From Phycisphaeraceae bacterium (lineage in GTDB: Bacteria; Planctomycetota; Phycisphaerae; Phycisphaerales; UBA1924), in the NCBI GenBank assembly GCA_019636555.1, contig JAHBXH010000001.1:2762928-2826927 (forward strand): a stretch of 64,000 bases of DNA, in the 5' to 3' direction. Both the position numbers and the translations under genes were made by a program. Below, piece by piece: positions 37,883 through 46,441 of this stretch (within the stretch, counting starts at the first letter, position 1; each line of letters begins with the position of its first letter). The notes under the pieces are model-generated. The model made no database searches. It had not been told where the DNA came from and was given only the letters and a program-made list of their open reading frames with translations.

Positions 37883-38560
37883 TCAACGCCGGCGACGCGC
37901 GGCGATCAATCCGCCAAGGCCGAGCAACGAAATCGAGGCCGGAGTCGGAACCAACTGTCCGGCGACGCCCGTCGAAATCTCTCGGAACGAGGCATCAAAG
38001 AATCCGGCTCCCGGGGCGTCCAGGAACAACTGAACGAGCGATCCGTCCAAAGGCTGCCCCGGAACATCCATTGCAAAGAACCCGGTGTTGCCAACAAAGG
38101 CGCCGGCGAGGATCGGAACGAAGAAGCTGTTCGAAATAGCGCCGTTGAAGAACGTCGCGCCGCCGAAGTTGATCCAGTCACCCGTCAAATCGCCCTCGAG
38201 ACGATTGCCGAGCGTGTCCGTGATCGTGAAATGGCCGATTCCCTGGGCCGTGCCGAAGACGTTGTTCTTATTGAACACCGACAAATTCAGCACGAAATCC
38301 GCGGCAGAACCGCCGAAAAAGCCCGGATTGAACACCGCCGTTCCAGCGCCGGGTCCGACAACGCGCGAAACCGATCCGTCGGTTCGCAACCCGCCGCCAT
38401 TCGTTGCCAGCGCCGTGAAATTGCCGGTTCCATTTCCGTTGTCGTTGTAAATACCGTTCAGGTTCGTGTACGTAAACGTCACCAACGGGCCGGCAACGGC
38501 AGAACCCGCGGCAACGACCATGGCCAACGCACCAACAGCGATCGATTGAAATTTGGGCAC
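37883..38560 (-). CDS. Secreted PEP-CTERM protein (tandem paralogue 2)
   Basis: The 225-residue product has a signal peptide (1-23, ending GSAVA), the mature start GPLVTFTYTNLNGIY and the tail VPTPASISLLGLGGLIAARRRR. It is the paralogue of the next gene downstream. The GTG start is preceded by GAGAGAGG. A Gly/Asn-rich segment (NDNGNGTGNF) follows the mature N-terminus. The body, made of beta-strand-like repeats, has no known domain that could be recognised. Confidence 0.85.
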   Translation of the reverse strand: MPKFQSIAVGALAMVVAAGSAVAGPLVTFTYTNLNGIYNDNGNGTGNFTALATNGGGLRTDGSVSRVVGPGAGTAVFNPGFFGGSAADFVLNLSVFNKNNVFGTAQGIGHFTITDTLGNRLEGDLTGDWINFGGATFFNGAISNSFFVPILAGAFVGNTGFFAMDVPGQPLDGSLVQLFLDAPGAGFFDASFREISTGVAGQLVPTPASISLLGLGGLIAARRRR

Positions 38561-39169
38561 GGAAACATTCCTCTCTCTCTAGGGCCTTCATCCGTCCTCC
38601 CCCGCCAACGGGAAACCAATCCGGACGAATGAGGGCCGACCTCCGGACCCTATTTTCTCCAGAACTCGCACTTTTGCAAGGCGATCTCCGACTTTTTCGT
38701 GCTTTTCCAAGCAACCGTTCGTCCGGAAAGCGGCTTCCGCCATGCCCCCACGCGTTATTTCCAAACGGTTGACGGCAGCCCACAATGCGTCTTCGCAGAG
38801 GCCCGCAACGGCGCTTCGTCATTGGTCCGAAAACGCCAAGCTCACCCAGAATCGGTCACATCCCGTTTTCGATTCATCCATGACGCGAGCAGATCGGGCA
38901 CTTGTCCCGTTCCGAATTTCCGTTCGGCTTTGCCGTGACTCCGACCGCGCCGGAGTCCGTGCGTCGTCATGAACCGAAAAGTTCCTCGTGGGCCGGCGAC
39001 TTTTCCGTGCCGCCTGCCTCGGCAGGGTTCCCTCCCGCTGCCGGATGAAACGTGACCAAACTCTGCGTTCCGATCGTTCGCGGCGAACAACCGGAACATT
39101 TTCCCGGGGCGGACTCGTATACGCCGCGGGCCTCTGCGAAGACGCACACGCGCCTCCGTCTTCCAAATC
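38561..39169. other. Intergenic region upstream of PEP-CTERM paralogue 2
   Basis: This 609-nt stretch separates nrdJ from the PEP-CTERM gene, both on the minus strand. No convincing open frame with homology was found. One promoter-like element (38651-38679) lies near the PEP-CTERM start, leaving a leader of about 90 nt. No known riboswitch or RNA fold was recognised. Confidence 0.5.
38651..38679 (-). promoter_or_regulatory. Candidate promoter of PEP-CTERM paralogue 2
   Basis: On the minus strand, TTGCAA, a 17-nt spacer and AAAATA. The -35 resembles the TTGCAG of two other candidate promoters in this window. The match is by eye. Confidence 0.35.
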
Positions 39170-42100
39170 TCAGCTGCAACCCATGCTCGCTCCGCAGTTG
39201 AGGCACTTGTAGCAGGTGCCGCTGCGAACCGTGATCGTGCCGCATCCGTCGCACGCGGGCGCATCTCCCAGACTCTCCATCGCCGCCGACAGCGCCGACG
39301 CGGCAACCGTCGCGACAGTCTGCGGAGCCGGCGCGAGATGCGCCTTCACCGCACCGACCGCCGTTCCCGCTCGTGTGAACGTCTCTGCAAATGCCTGGAC
39401 CGATCGGGGAGAATCGACCGTCAACCTTCCCGGCGCAGGGTCTCGCCCCGCGCTCGGTGCCTCGTGTTCGAGCGAGATCCGAACTTCCGTCGCGACCGGC
39501 GTCGGTGCCTCGGGCTCGCGCTTGGGCGCGTGCGCCTCGCGATACCCCGGAATGAACTGCATCCCGAGCCAGCGAAAAATGTAATCGACGAGGCTCTTCG
39601 CGAACGGAATGTCGCGATTCTCCGTCATGCCCGCCGGCTCGAAGCGCTGATGGCTGAACTTGTTCACGAGGCTCTCGACCGGCACGCCGTACTGCAGCGC
39701 GACCGAAACCGCCGTGCCCAACGAGTCCATCAGCCCGCCGATCGTCGAGCCTTCCTTGCTCATCGTGATAAAGAGCTCGCCCGGTCGGCCATCCTCATAA
39801 AGCCCGACCGACAAATATCCCTCGTGACCGGCGACGTTGAACTTGTGCGTCAGGCTCGGGCGCGTGTCGGGCAGGCGCCGGCGCATCGGTCGGTGCACGA
39901 TCTGCACCTGTGTTTCGACCACCACGCGCTCGTTGCCTACCTGCACGGCGCTGGCCATGCGGGCCACATCGCCCGCGACTTCGGCTCGCGCTTCCGCAAG
40001 CTCGTTCGCGTCTTCGTCGCTTCCCGAAACGACCTCGACCTCGATCGCCTTTTCGTCTTCCTTCTTGAGTTCGCTCTTGGCCTCATCCGCCGTGCTGCTG
40101 AGCGGCTGGCTCAGCTTGCAGCCGTCGCGATACAAAGCGTTCGCCTTGAGCCCGAGCTCCCACGAGAGGCGATAGCACGACTTGATGTCGTCCACCGTCG
40201 CCTCATTGGGCAGGTTGATCGTCTTGCTGATCGCGCCGCTGATGAACGGCTGTGCCGCCGCCATCATGCGGATGTGCCCCTCGGCCGCGATATAGCGCTG
40301 CCCGAGCTTGCCGCACTTGTTGGCGCAGTCGAACACCGGCAGATGCTCGGCCTTGAGGTGCGGCGCACCCTCGATCGTCTGCGTGCCGCAGATCGCCCGG
40401 TTCAATCCTTCGATCTGCACGTCGCTCAAGCCCAGGTGCTTGAGCAAGTTGAACGAGTAGTCCGCGCGAGCCTTGGCGGGATCAACGCCGAGCAGCTTCA
40501 GTGTTTCCTCCCCCACCGCGAACGCGCCGAACGCGAACGTCAGCTCGAACATCGAGGGCAGGCTCATCGTGATCGCCTGCACTTCGTCCTCCGTCACGCC
40601 CTTGCTGCGCAGGAGCGACGAGAGCGTCATATTCGTCTTCAGCCCGCCGGTGTGGGGCGGCACGGCGACATTCAGATGGAGCGTCCCGAGCAGATACTCC
40701 ATGATCTCCTTGATGTGATCATCCGAGTAGCCGAGCGCCTTGAGCGCCGGACGCACCGACTCGTTCGCGATCTTGAAGTAGCCGCCGCCCGCGAGTTTCT
40801 TGAACTTGACGAGCGCGAAGTCGGGCTCGACGCCGGTCGTGTCGCAGTCCATCAAGAGGCCGATCGTCCCCGTCGGCGCGATCACCGTTGTCTGCGCGTT
40901 GCGGAAGCCAAAGCGCGTGCCCTCGGTCAGCGCCTCATCCCACGCGACCACCGCGCGATCGAGGATCTGCTCCGCGTTGGCGATCGCGATCTTTCCCGAC
41001 TTGAACAACTTGTGATCGATCGGCACCGGGCGAATCCGCAGGTCTTCGTACGAGTCGCTGTCGCGCGCCTCGCCGTACGCCGCGAACCGGTGATTCCGGA
41101 TGACCCGGAGCATGTTCGCCTTGTCCGGTCCGTACCCGGGGAACGGCCCATGCTCCCCCGCCATCAACGCGCTCATCCGGTACGAACGGCCGGTGAGAAT
41201 CGAAGAAAGCGTGGCGCACACGGCCCGCGCCTCCTCGCTGTCGTACGGAATCCCCGCCTGCATCAGCATCGCGCCGAGGTTGGCGTAGCCCAGGCCCAGC
41301 GTGCGGTACTTCCACGAGAGTTCCGCGATCGGCTTGCTCGGGAACGCCGCCATCAGCACGCTGATCTCAAGCACCATCGTCCAAAGGTCGATCGCGTGCT
41401 CGTACCGCTCGACATCAAACGTCCGCGCGTCCGCGTCATAGAACCGCAGCACGTTCAGCGACGCGAGGTTGCACGCCGTGTTGTCGAGGAACATGTACTC
41501 GCTGCACGGGTTGCTCGCATTGATCCGTCCCGCGCTCGGGCAGGTGTGCCACGCGTTGATCGTCCCATCGAACTGCACGCCCGGGTCGGCGCACCGCCAC
41601 GCGGCAAAGCCGATCTGCTCCCAAAGATTGCTCGCCTTGAACGAACGCGCGACCTTCCCGTTCACGCGCCACGTCGTGTTCCAGTCGCCGTCCTTGTCGA
41701 GCGCATCGAAGAACGAATCGGGGATGCGCACCGAGTTGTTGCTGTTCTGCCCGCTGACCGTGTAGTACGCCTCGCCGTTGAAGTCGTAATCGAGCTTGAG
41801 CCCGAGGCGCTCGCTTGTATCCGCAATCTCCTTGTTGCCCTTCTTGAGAACCTTGAGCCCCTCCACCAGCGCCGCGACCTTCACTTCCTCGCGCACCTTC
41901 CAGTTGATGAACGTCTCGATGTCCGGATGGTCCATGTCGAGGCAAACCATCTTCGCCGCGCGCCGCGTCGTCCCGCCGCTCTTGACCGCGCTCGCCGCGC
42001 GATCGCCGATGCGCAGCCACGACATCAGCCCGCTCGACTTGCCGCCGCCCGAGAGTTTCTCGCCCTCTCCCCGGAGCGAACTGAAGTTGGTGCCAGTGCC

Positions 42101-42703
42101 GCTGCCGTACTTGAAGAGGCGGGCCTCGCGCACCCAGAGGTCCATGATCCCGCCCTCGCTGACGAGATCATCATCAACACTCTGAATGAAACAGGCATGC
42201 GGCTGCGGGTGCGTGTACGCGTCGCTCGCAAGCGTCACGGCGCCGGTCTTATGATCGGCGACGAAGTGGCCTTGCGCCGGCCCGCTGATCCCGTACGCAA
42301 AATTCAAGCCCGTGTTGAACCACTGCGGGCTGTTGGGCGCGCAGATCTGGTGCACCATCATGTAGCAGAGTTCGTCGTAGAACGCCTGCGCATCCGACGC
42401 CGAATCGAAGTATCCGTGCTTCTCGCCCCAGAAGCGCCAGCAACCAGCCAGACGGTGGATCACCTGCCTCGCCGATTTCTCCGGCCCCTTCAATCCATCC
42501 GCCTGCGGCACTCCCGCCTTGCGAAAGTACTTGCTGACCATGATATCGGTCGCGAGCTGCGACCAACTCTCCGGAACCTCGGCGTCTTTCATCTCGAAGA
42601 CAATCGAGCCGTCGGGGTTGGAAATCTTCGACGATCGCTTCACCCACTTGACAGAGGAGAAGGGGTCGGAATTTGCAGAAGTGAAGCGGCGAGAAATCTT
42701 CAT
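39170..42703 (-). CDS. nrdJ: Adenosylcobalamin-dependent (class II) ribonucleotide reductase
   Basis: The 1177-residue class II enzyme makes deoxyribonucleotides using coenzyme B12 rather than a diiron subunit. It shows 'FNTGLNFAYGISGPAQGHFV', 'RLFKYGSGTGTNFSSLRGEG', 'NPCSEYMFLDNTACNLASLN', 'LGLGYANLGAMLMQAGIPYD' and 'APTGTIGLLMDCDTTGVEPD' of the long NrdJ type. It ends with a zinc ribbon (CDGCG, then CYKCLNCG). A Glu/Lys-rich segment lies about 900-950. It begins 37 nt from the S23 element end. No cobalamin riboswitch was recognised before it or before dcd. Confidence 0.95.
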   Translation of the reverse strand: MKISRRFTSANSDPFSSVKWVKRSSKISNPDGSIVFEMKDAEVPESWSQLATDIMVSKYFRKAGVPQADGLKGPEKSARQVIHRLAGCWRFWGEKHGYFDSASDAQAFYDELCYMMVHQICAPNSPQWFNTGLNFAYGISGPAQGHFVADHKTGAVTLASDAYTHPQPHACFIQSVDDDLVSEGGIMDLWVREARLFKYGSGTGTNFSSLRGEGEKLSGGGKSSGLMSWLRIGDRAASAVKSGGTTRRAAKMVCLDMDHPDIETFINWKVREEVKVAALVEGLKVLKKGNKEIADTSERLGLKLDYDFNGEAYYTVSGQNSNNSVRIPDSFFDALDKDGDWNTTWRVNGKVARSFKASNLWEQIGFAAWRCADPGVQFDGTINAWHTCPSAGRINASNPCSEYMFLDNTACNLASLNVLRFYDADARTFDVERYEHAIDLWTMVLEISVLMAAFPSKPIAELSWKYRTLGLGYANLGAMLMQAGIPYDSEEARAVCATLSSILTGRSYRMSALMAGEHGPFPGYGPDKANMLRVIRNHRFAAYGEARDSDSYEDLRIRPVPIDHKLFKSGKIAIANAEQILDRAVVAWDEALTEGTRFGFRNAQTTVIAPTGTIGLLMDCDTTGVEPDFALVKFKKLAGGGYFKIANESVRPALKALGYSDDHIKEIMEYLLGTLHLNVAVPPHTGGLKTNMTLSSLLRSKGVTEDEVQAITMSLPSMFELTFAFGAFAVGEETLKLLGVDPAKARADYSFNLLKHLGLSDVQIEGLNRAICGTQTIEGAPHLKAEHLPVFDCANKCGKLGQRYIAAEGHIRMMAAAQPFISGAISKTINLPNEATVDDIKSCYRLSWELGLKANALYRDGCKLSQPLSSTADEAKSELKKEDEKAIEVEVVSGSDEDANELAEARAEVAGDVARMASAVQVGNERVVVETQVQIVHRPMRRRLPDTRPSLTHKFNVAGHEGYLSVGLYEDGRPGELFITMSKEGSTIGGLMDSLGTAVSVALQYGVPVESLVNKFSHQRFEPAGMTENRDIPFAKSLVDYIFRWLGMQFIPGYREAHAPKREPEAPTPVATEVRISLEHEAPSAGRDPAPGRLTVDSPRSVQAFAETFTRAGTAVGAVKAHLAPAPQTVATVAASALSAAMESLGDAPACDGCGTITVRSGTCYKCLNCGASMGCS

Positions 42704-42740
42704 GAAATGATCCGTCTTCAGTGCGTTGAGAGTTCGAGGA

Positions 42741-42775
42741 AAAAGAAGGCATCAAGGCATGCGGCATCGAGGCAC
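42741..42775 (+). repeat. Left terminal inverted repeat of the S23 element
   Basis: AAAAGAAGGCATCAAGGCAT followed by GCGGCATCGAGGCAC. GGCAT recurs at 8, 7 and 8-nt spacing. It overlaps the stop codon of the S23 gene by one base. Confidence 0.85.
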
Positions 42776-43140
42776 TATCCGCCGAGGCTGCGGATCAGGC
42801 CCGCGAGCACCCGTTCCGATTCATCCAGTTGAGACTTGATCGTCTCGTACACCTGCGCCGTGACATACTTGAAATCCCGAGCAAAGAGAAGTTGAGTGTC
42901 GAGTTGGTACAGCTCGCCTCGAGCCTGTTTGAGAAACCAGATGTAGTCGCTGGTCACGCCGCGTCCATATCCGTTTGCGATGTGGCTTGCAATCGAAACC
43001 GACATCCGTCGAAGCGAAGACATCAGTCCGAACCTCTCCGCTTCGGGCAACGTTGCTGCTATCTCGTAAATGACCTTCCCCAGCGTGTAGGCCTTCTGCC
43101 ACGCGATCAGGTCCTGATACGACTTGATTGGCTCTGACAT
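42775..43140 (-). CDS. S23/IVP-type four-helix-bundle protein
   Basis: The 121-residue product matches the 23S rRNA intervening-sequence / Avd-like family (TIGR02436): 'YQDLIAWQKAYTLGKVIYEI', 'FGLMSSLRRMSVSIASHIAN', GYGRG, then 'FLKQARGELYQLDTQLLFAR' and a closing 'LAGLIRSLG'. Known members form pentameric helical bundles; Avd is an accessory protein of diversity-generating retroelements and binds nucleic acid. No reverse transcriptase or 23S rRNA lies in the window, so its role here is unknown. The gene is enclosed by inverted repeats and interrupts dcd-nrdJ. Confidence 0.9.
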   Translation of the reverse strand: MSEPIKSYQDLIAWQKAYTLGKVIYEIAATLPEAERFGLMSSLRRMSVSIASHIANGYGRGVTSDYIWFLKQARGELYQLDTQLLFARDFKYVTAQVYETIKSQLDESERVLAGLIRSLGG

Positions 43141-43153
43141 GCTTCATTGCTCG

Positions 43154-43188
43154 ATGCCTCGATGCCCCGTGCCTTGATGCCTTCTTTT
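43154..43188 (-). repeat. Right terminal inverted repeat of the S23 element
   Basis: Read on the minus strand: AAAAGAAGGCATCAAGGCAC then GGGGCATCGAGGCAT, differing from the left end at three positions. One more GGCATCGA-like unit follows inwards. It lies between dcd and the S23 gene start. Confidence 0.85.
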
Positions 43189-43766
43189 CAGTCGACTTTC
43201 GGAAGAGTGAGCCCCGATTGGTCCTGGTACTTCCCCGCCTTGTCCGCGTACGACTTCTCGCACACGTCGTCGGCCTTCAAGAAAATCAATTGCGCAATCC
43301 CCTCGTTCGCGTAGACCCGCGCCGGAAGGGGCGTCGTGTTGCTGATCTCAAGCGTCACCTTGCCGCGCCACTCGGGCTCCAGCGGAGTCACGTTCACGAT
43401 CAGCCCGCAACGCGCGTACGTGCTCTTGCCCACGCAGATCGCCAGGACATCCCGCGGCACATCGAGATACTCCACCGTCTCGCACAGCGCGAACGAGTTG
43501 GGCGGGATGATGACGTACTGCTTGTCCGCCGGCCGCCCCGCGACATCGACCTCGATCATCATGTCGTCGCTGAACGCCTTTGGGTCTACGACCGCGATGT
43601 CGCCCGAGTGTGTCGCGGGCGTGAAGATCTTGAAGTGCGTGCCGACGCGCACGTCGTAGCCGTAACTCGAAACGCCGTATGAGATGCGCCCGGGACGCTT
43701 TTTCGCTTCCTCGAACGGCCCGATCTTCACGAGCTTCCTGATTTGGCGATCCGATAGAACAGACAC
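43188..43766 (-). CDS. dcd: dCTP deaminase
   Basis: The 192-residue product has the Dcd signatures [10 protein letters not shown], '[20 protein letters not shown]', '[20 protein letters not shown]' with the catalytic Glu in 'PLEPEW', and '[20 protein letters not shown]'. It converts dCTP to dUTP for dTTP supply (some relatives are bifunctional and also hydrolyse dUTP). The GTG at 43766 follows GGAG by 8 nt and gives the usual length; upstream in-frame codons lack similarity. nrdJ follows in the same orientation after the S23 element. Confidence 0.93.
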   Translation of the reverse strand: MSVLSDRQIRKLVKIGPFEEAKKRPGRISYGVSSYGYDVRVGTHFKIFTPATHSGDIAVVDPKAFSDDMMIEVDVAGRPADKQYVIIPPNSFALCETVEYLDVPRDVLAICVGKSTYARCGLIVNVTPLEPEWRGKVTLEISNTTPLPARVYANEGIAQLIFLKADDVCEKSYADKAGKYQDQSGLTLPKVD

Positions 43767-43938
43767 TGAACAATCTCCGATCAAAGCGACGCATATTCCG
43801 GCCGCGAACCCGGATCGCGGCGAGACAAACCGAATTGCTTGAGGCTCCGCTCCAAGTTCCTTTCCGGTGACCAAGCCCCGGAAACCCCCCGACCCGAACG
43901 TCCACGACCCGTTCGAATCTGCTGTCGAAGGACCCAGA

Positions 43939-43965
43939 GCATACCACTACAGATCGTGGCTGCAA
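43939..43965 (-). promoter_or_regulatory. Candidate promoter of dcd
   Basis: On the minus strand TTGCAG, a 16-nt spacer and TATGCT, a sigma-70-like arrangement. It would drive dcd and possibly the S23 gene and nrdJ. Confidence 0.5.
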
Positions 43966-44074
43966 GGGTCTCGCGGCACAAAATAGTGGGTATGGATTGT
44001 GTGAAATCTGTCGCCAACGCGCAAGAATCGTGTTTTTCAGCGTTTGCGCTGCTTATGAAATCTTCACAGGGAAG

Positions 44075-44083
44075 TTATCCACA
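44075..44083 (+). promoter_or_regulatory. DnaA box (TTATCCACA)
   Basis: A perfect TTATCCACA match in the divergent intergenic region upstream of dcd/nrdJ. DnaA control of ribonucleotide reductase genes is known in E. coli, so it may be regulatory. A single 9-mer can also occur by chance. Confidence 0.4.
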
Positions 44084-44378
44084 CCCCGCGCCGACACGCG
44101 GTGACACCGACCGTCATCGAACGACCGGAACCGCCGGTTGCCGACACCAACCGACAGCCGAATTCTGTTCGGGTCGGCCGTCCAGCGGGAATCGGGAAAT
44201 TGCGCGCATCTCGGCCTCGCGACAGTTCTTTTGCAACGAAGCGCCCCCGGCATTTCGTACAGTCTGCCGCCGCGGGAAGGGCACGGGGCGCCGAGAGGCG
44301 CCCGAAACACCGGGAATGCTCCGTGTTGTCGGGGCTCTCGAGCGGAAGTGATGTGTGGCTTTGGAGGTCGCTCAAGCG

Positions 44379-46313
44379 ATGAGGAATGGCATTCTCGCCT
44401 GTGGATTGATCGGGCTCTCTTTGAGCGGCTGCGCCTCGGACGACAAGCCCAAGCCCCGGGCCGTCACGCCGGTCGTGCGTGATGTAGCGCCGGCGCTGCG
44501 CGGCACCGTCGGCGCCGAATCGAGTTTCCGCAACGTGGATCCCGTCCTTGTCAGCGGCTACGGCCTTGTCGTCGGCCTCCAGGGAACCGGCGGGCAGCAG
44601 CTCGACGACGGCATCGCCGCGTTGATGGAGCGAGAGATTCAACTCCGCGACATCAGCGCCGCCAACGAATACAAGTGGCAGGCGATCGACAAGGTCACGC
44701 CCAAGCAGCTCCTCCGAGACAAGAACGTCGCCGTGGTGTACGTGCAGGCGCTGGTCGCGCCGGGTGCACCGCGCGGGATGCACTTCGATGTTTTCGTGCG
44801 CGCCATGAACGCTTCGAGCCTCGAAGGAGGTCGCCTCTGGACCACCGCCCTGCAGCTCGGGCAGACCAAACCGGCGGGCGGCCCGCGGGGCAAGGTCGTC
44901 GCGCAGGCCTATGGCCCGATCTTCATCAACCCCTTCTCCGATCCCGGACAGGAAGGAGCCGGCGTGACCGCCACGGCCGGACGCGTCCTCGACGGCGGCG
45001 TGATGGTCAACCCGATGCCCCTCGAGATCGTCCTCGATAACAACTTCCACACCCGCGCGCGAGCGATCACCAGCGCGATCAACTCGAGATTTCCCGAGGA
45101 AACCCCCGAACGCGCACCGGTGGCACGCGGCCGTTCGGGCCAGATTGTCGAGATTTCGGTGCCCGAGTCCTATCGCTCCGATCCTGTCGAGTTTCTGAAA
45201 CTCGTTCAGTACGTGCAAGTCGACGGACCTATTCAGCGCTACGCCCAGCGCTACGTCGACGCGGCAAAGGCCGAACCGTTCCTCGCCGGGGAAATGTCGT
45301 GGTGCATGGAAGCGCTCGGCGATCAGGCCCTGCCCATCATCCGTGAGCTCTACGACTACAACGAAGTCGCGCCCCGTTACGCGGCACTCCGGGCGGGCGC
45401 GAGTCTGGGCGATCCGCTCGCGGCAGAATCGCTGAAGAAACTGGCGCTCGAAGGTCGCGGCGCCGAGCGGCTCGACGCGATCGCCCTGCTCGGACGGATC
45501 AGCGCCGGCCCGACCGTGGACCTGACGCTGCGCGATCTGCTGCAGGAAAAACCGCTGCTGGTACGGGTCGCGGCGTACGAAGCGCTGGCCGAGCGCGCCG
45601 AGCGCAATCGCCTGAACCGCCTGCTCCGCGAACAGTTCACCAATCCCGACCCAAACGCCATCCGCCTCAGCCCCACGCAATTGCAGGTCCTGGCGGAGTC
45701 GGACATCCCGGCCGGCTCCATCCAGGGCGTCAGCCGCAAACGGCTCGGCGACGGGTTCTTCCTCGATCGCGTCCAAGGCGGCACCGGCCTCGTCTACATC
45801 ACCCAGCAGGGAACTCCGCGCGTCGTCGTTTTCGGGCAGGATCCAAAGCTGGTCAAGCCGATGTTCGCTTCGGCCTGGTCCGATCGCCTCATGATCAACG
45901 CCCAGGACGCGAACGGCCCGATCAAACTCTTCTACCGGGATTGGAAAACGGACACGATCACCCAGCAGGAAGTCGATCCCGAGCTGCCCAAGCTGATCGA
46001 GTTCTTCGCCCACACCCCCACGCCCGAGGACCCCCGCCCCGGCCTTGGGCTCAGCTACAGCGAGGTGGTCGGTGCCCTGTACGCCATTCACAAGGCCGGC
46101 GCGATGAATTGCAATTTCGCCACCGAACGCGACCGCCTCCTCGCGGCCCTGACGGCAGCAAACGCCGGCCAGCACAAAGAGCGCCCGGAGACGACCAAAG
46201 ACAGGGCCGAAGTGGTCGTGCTCGAGTCGCCCGAAGCGACCCTGGCGCCGCGCGAAGAGGGCGGCCTCAAACCAATCGTTGTTCCGATCCCGCGCGAGCC
46301 GAAGAAGAAGTAA
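44379..46313 (+). CDS. FlgI-domain lipoprotein with large C-terminal extension
   Basis: The 644-residue product starts with a lipoprotein signal peptide ([18 protein letters not shown], Cys18). Residues about 45-240 resemble the flagellar P-ring protein Flg[18 protein letters not shown], '[18 protein letters not shown]', '[19 protein letters not shown]' and '[19 protein letters not shown]'. The remaining 400 residues, with alpha-helical repeat-like segments ('[18 protein letters not shown]', '[18 protein letters not shown]'), are not part of FlgI. No flagellar genes are nearby. It may form a non-flagellar envelope ring; that is inference. GGAGG lies 11 nt before the ATG. Confidence 0.82.
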   Translation: MRNGILACGLIGLSLSGCASDDKPKPRAVTPVVRDVAPALRGTVGAESSFRNVDPVLVSGYGLVVGLQGTGGQQLDDGIAALMEREIQLRDISAANEYKWQAIDKVTPKQLLRDKNVAVVYVQALVAPGAPRGMHFDVFVRAMNASSLEGGRLWTTALQLGQTKPAGGPRGKVVAQAYGPIFINPFSDPGQEGAGVTATAGRVLDGGVMVNPMPLEIVLDNNFHTRARAITSAINSRFPEETPERAPVARGRSGQIVEISVPESYRSDPVEFLKLVQYVQVDGPIQRYAQRYVDAAKAEPFLAGEMSWCMEALGDQALPIIRELYDYNEVAPRYAALRAGASLGDPLAAESLKKLALEGRGAERLDAIALLGRISAGPTVDLTLRDLLQEKPLLVRVAAYEALAERAERNRLNRLLREQFTNPDPNAIRLSPTQLQVLAESDIPAGSIQGVSRKRLGDGFFLDRVQGGTGLVYITQQGTPRVVVFGQDPKLVKPMFASAWSDRLMINAQDANGPIKLFYRDWKTDTITQQEVDPELPKLIEFFAHTPTPEDPRPGLGLSYSEVVGALYAIHKAGAMNCNFATERDRLLAALTAANAGQHKERPETTKDRAEVVVLESPEATLAPREEGGLKPIVVPIPREPKKK

Positions 46314-46345
46314 GCACCGGAATCGTCGCACGGAGCACCCGGATT

Positions 46346-46354
46346 TGTTATAAT
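46346..46354 (+). promoter_or_regulatory. Extended -10 promoter candidate of smc
   Basis: TGTTATAAT is an extended -10 (TGnTATAAT) 88 nt before the smc ATG. No good -35 is present at 16-18 nt, as is usual for extended -10 promoters. Confidence 0.5.
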
Positions 46355-46441
46355 TGCGTCCTCGCTATTGGCCCATGGATCGGGCCGGGGCGCGGGCGCG
46401 AGTTCGGCCCACGACCCTCGCGACAGGAGGTTGCCCGCTTC

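Larger units (their letters stand above)
42741..43188. mobile_element. Candidate 448-bp element carrying an S23 four-helix-bundle gene
   Basis: Two 35-bp terminal inverted repeats (42741-42775 and 43154-43188, 32 of 35 matching) bound a single gene for an S23/IVP-type protein. There is no transposase and no obvious target-site duplication. The right end touches the last base of the dcd stop codon; the left end is 37 nt from nrdJ. The ends are built of GGCATCRA-type 8-nt units. Mobility is inferred from this structure and from S23-type genes being scattered across unrelated bacteria and as 23S rRNA intervening sequences. Confidence 0.6.
43767..44378. other. Divergent intergenic region dcd / FlgI-like gene
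   Basis: This 612-nt region holds one promoter candidate for dcd (43939-43965, giving a leader of about 170 nt) and a perfect DnaA box (44075-44083). No recognisable gene was found. An isolated DnaA box does not define an origin. Confidence 0.5.

Noticed and set aside
39338..42832. Plus-strand open frame of 1164 codons opposite nrdJ
   Set aside because: Arg/His-rich antisense frame caused by high GC and biased codon use in nrdJ.
44075..44083. Replication origin at the DnaA box
   Set aside because: Only one perfect 9-mer was seen, with no cluster and no dnaA, dnaN or parAB genes nearby.
42704..44378. Cobalamin riboswitch controlling nrdJ or dcd
   Set aside because: Looked for the B12-box and core pattern in the leaders of nrdJ and dcd; nothing convincing was seen, though a covariance-model search was not possible.
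44064..46331. Minus-strand open frame of 755 codons opposite the FlgI-like gene
   Set aside because: No motif or ribosome binding site; the plus-strand gene has a lipobox and FlgI similarity.
45941..46441. Upstream in-frame extension of smc
   Set aside because: It overlaps the FlgI-like gene and has no SMC similarity; the canonical MRLVKL start is at 46442.
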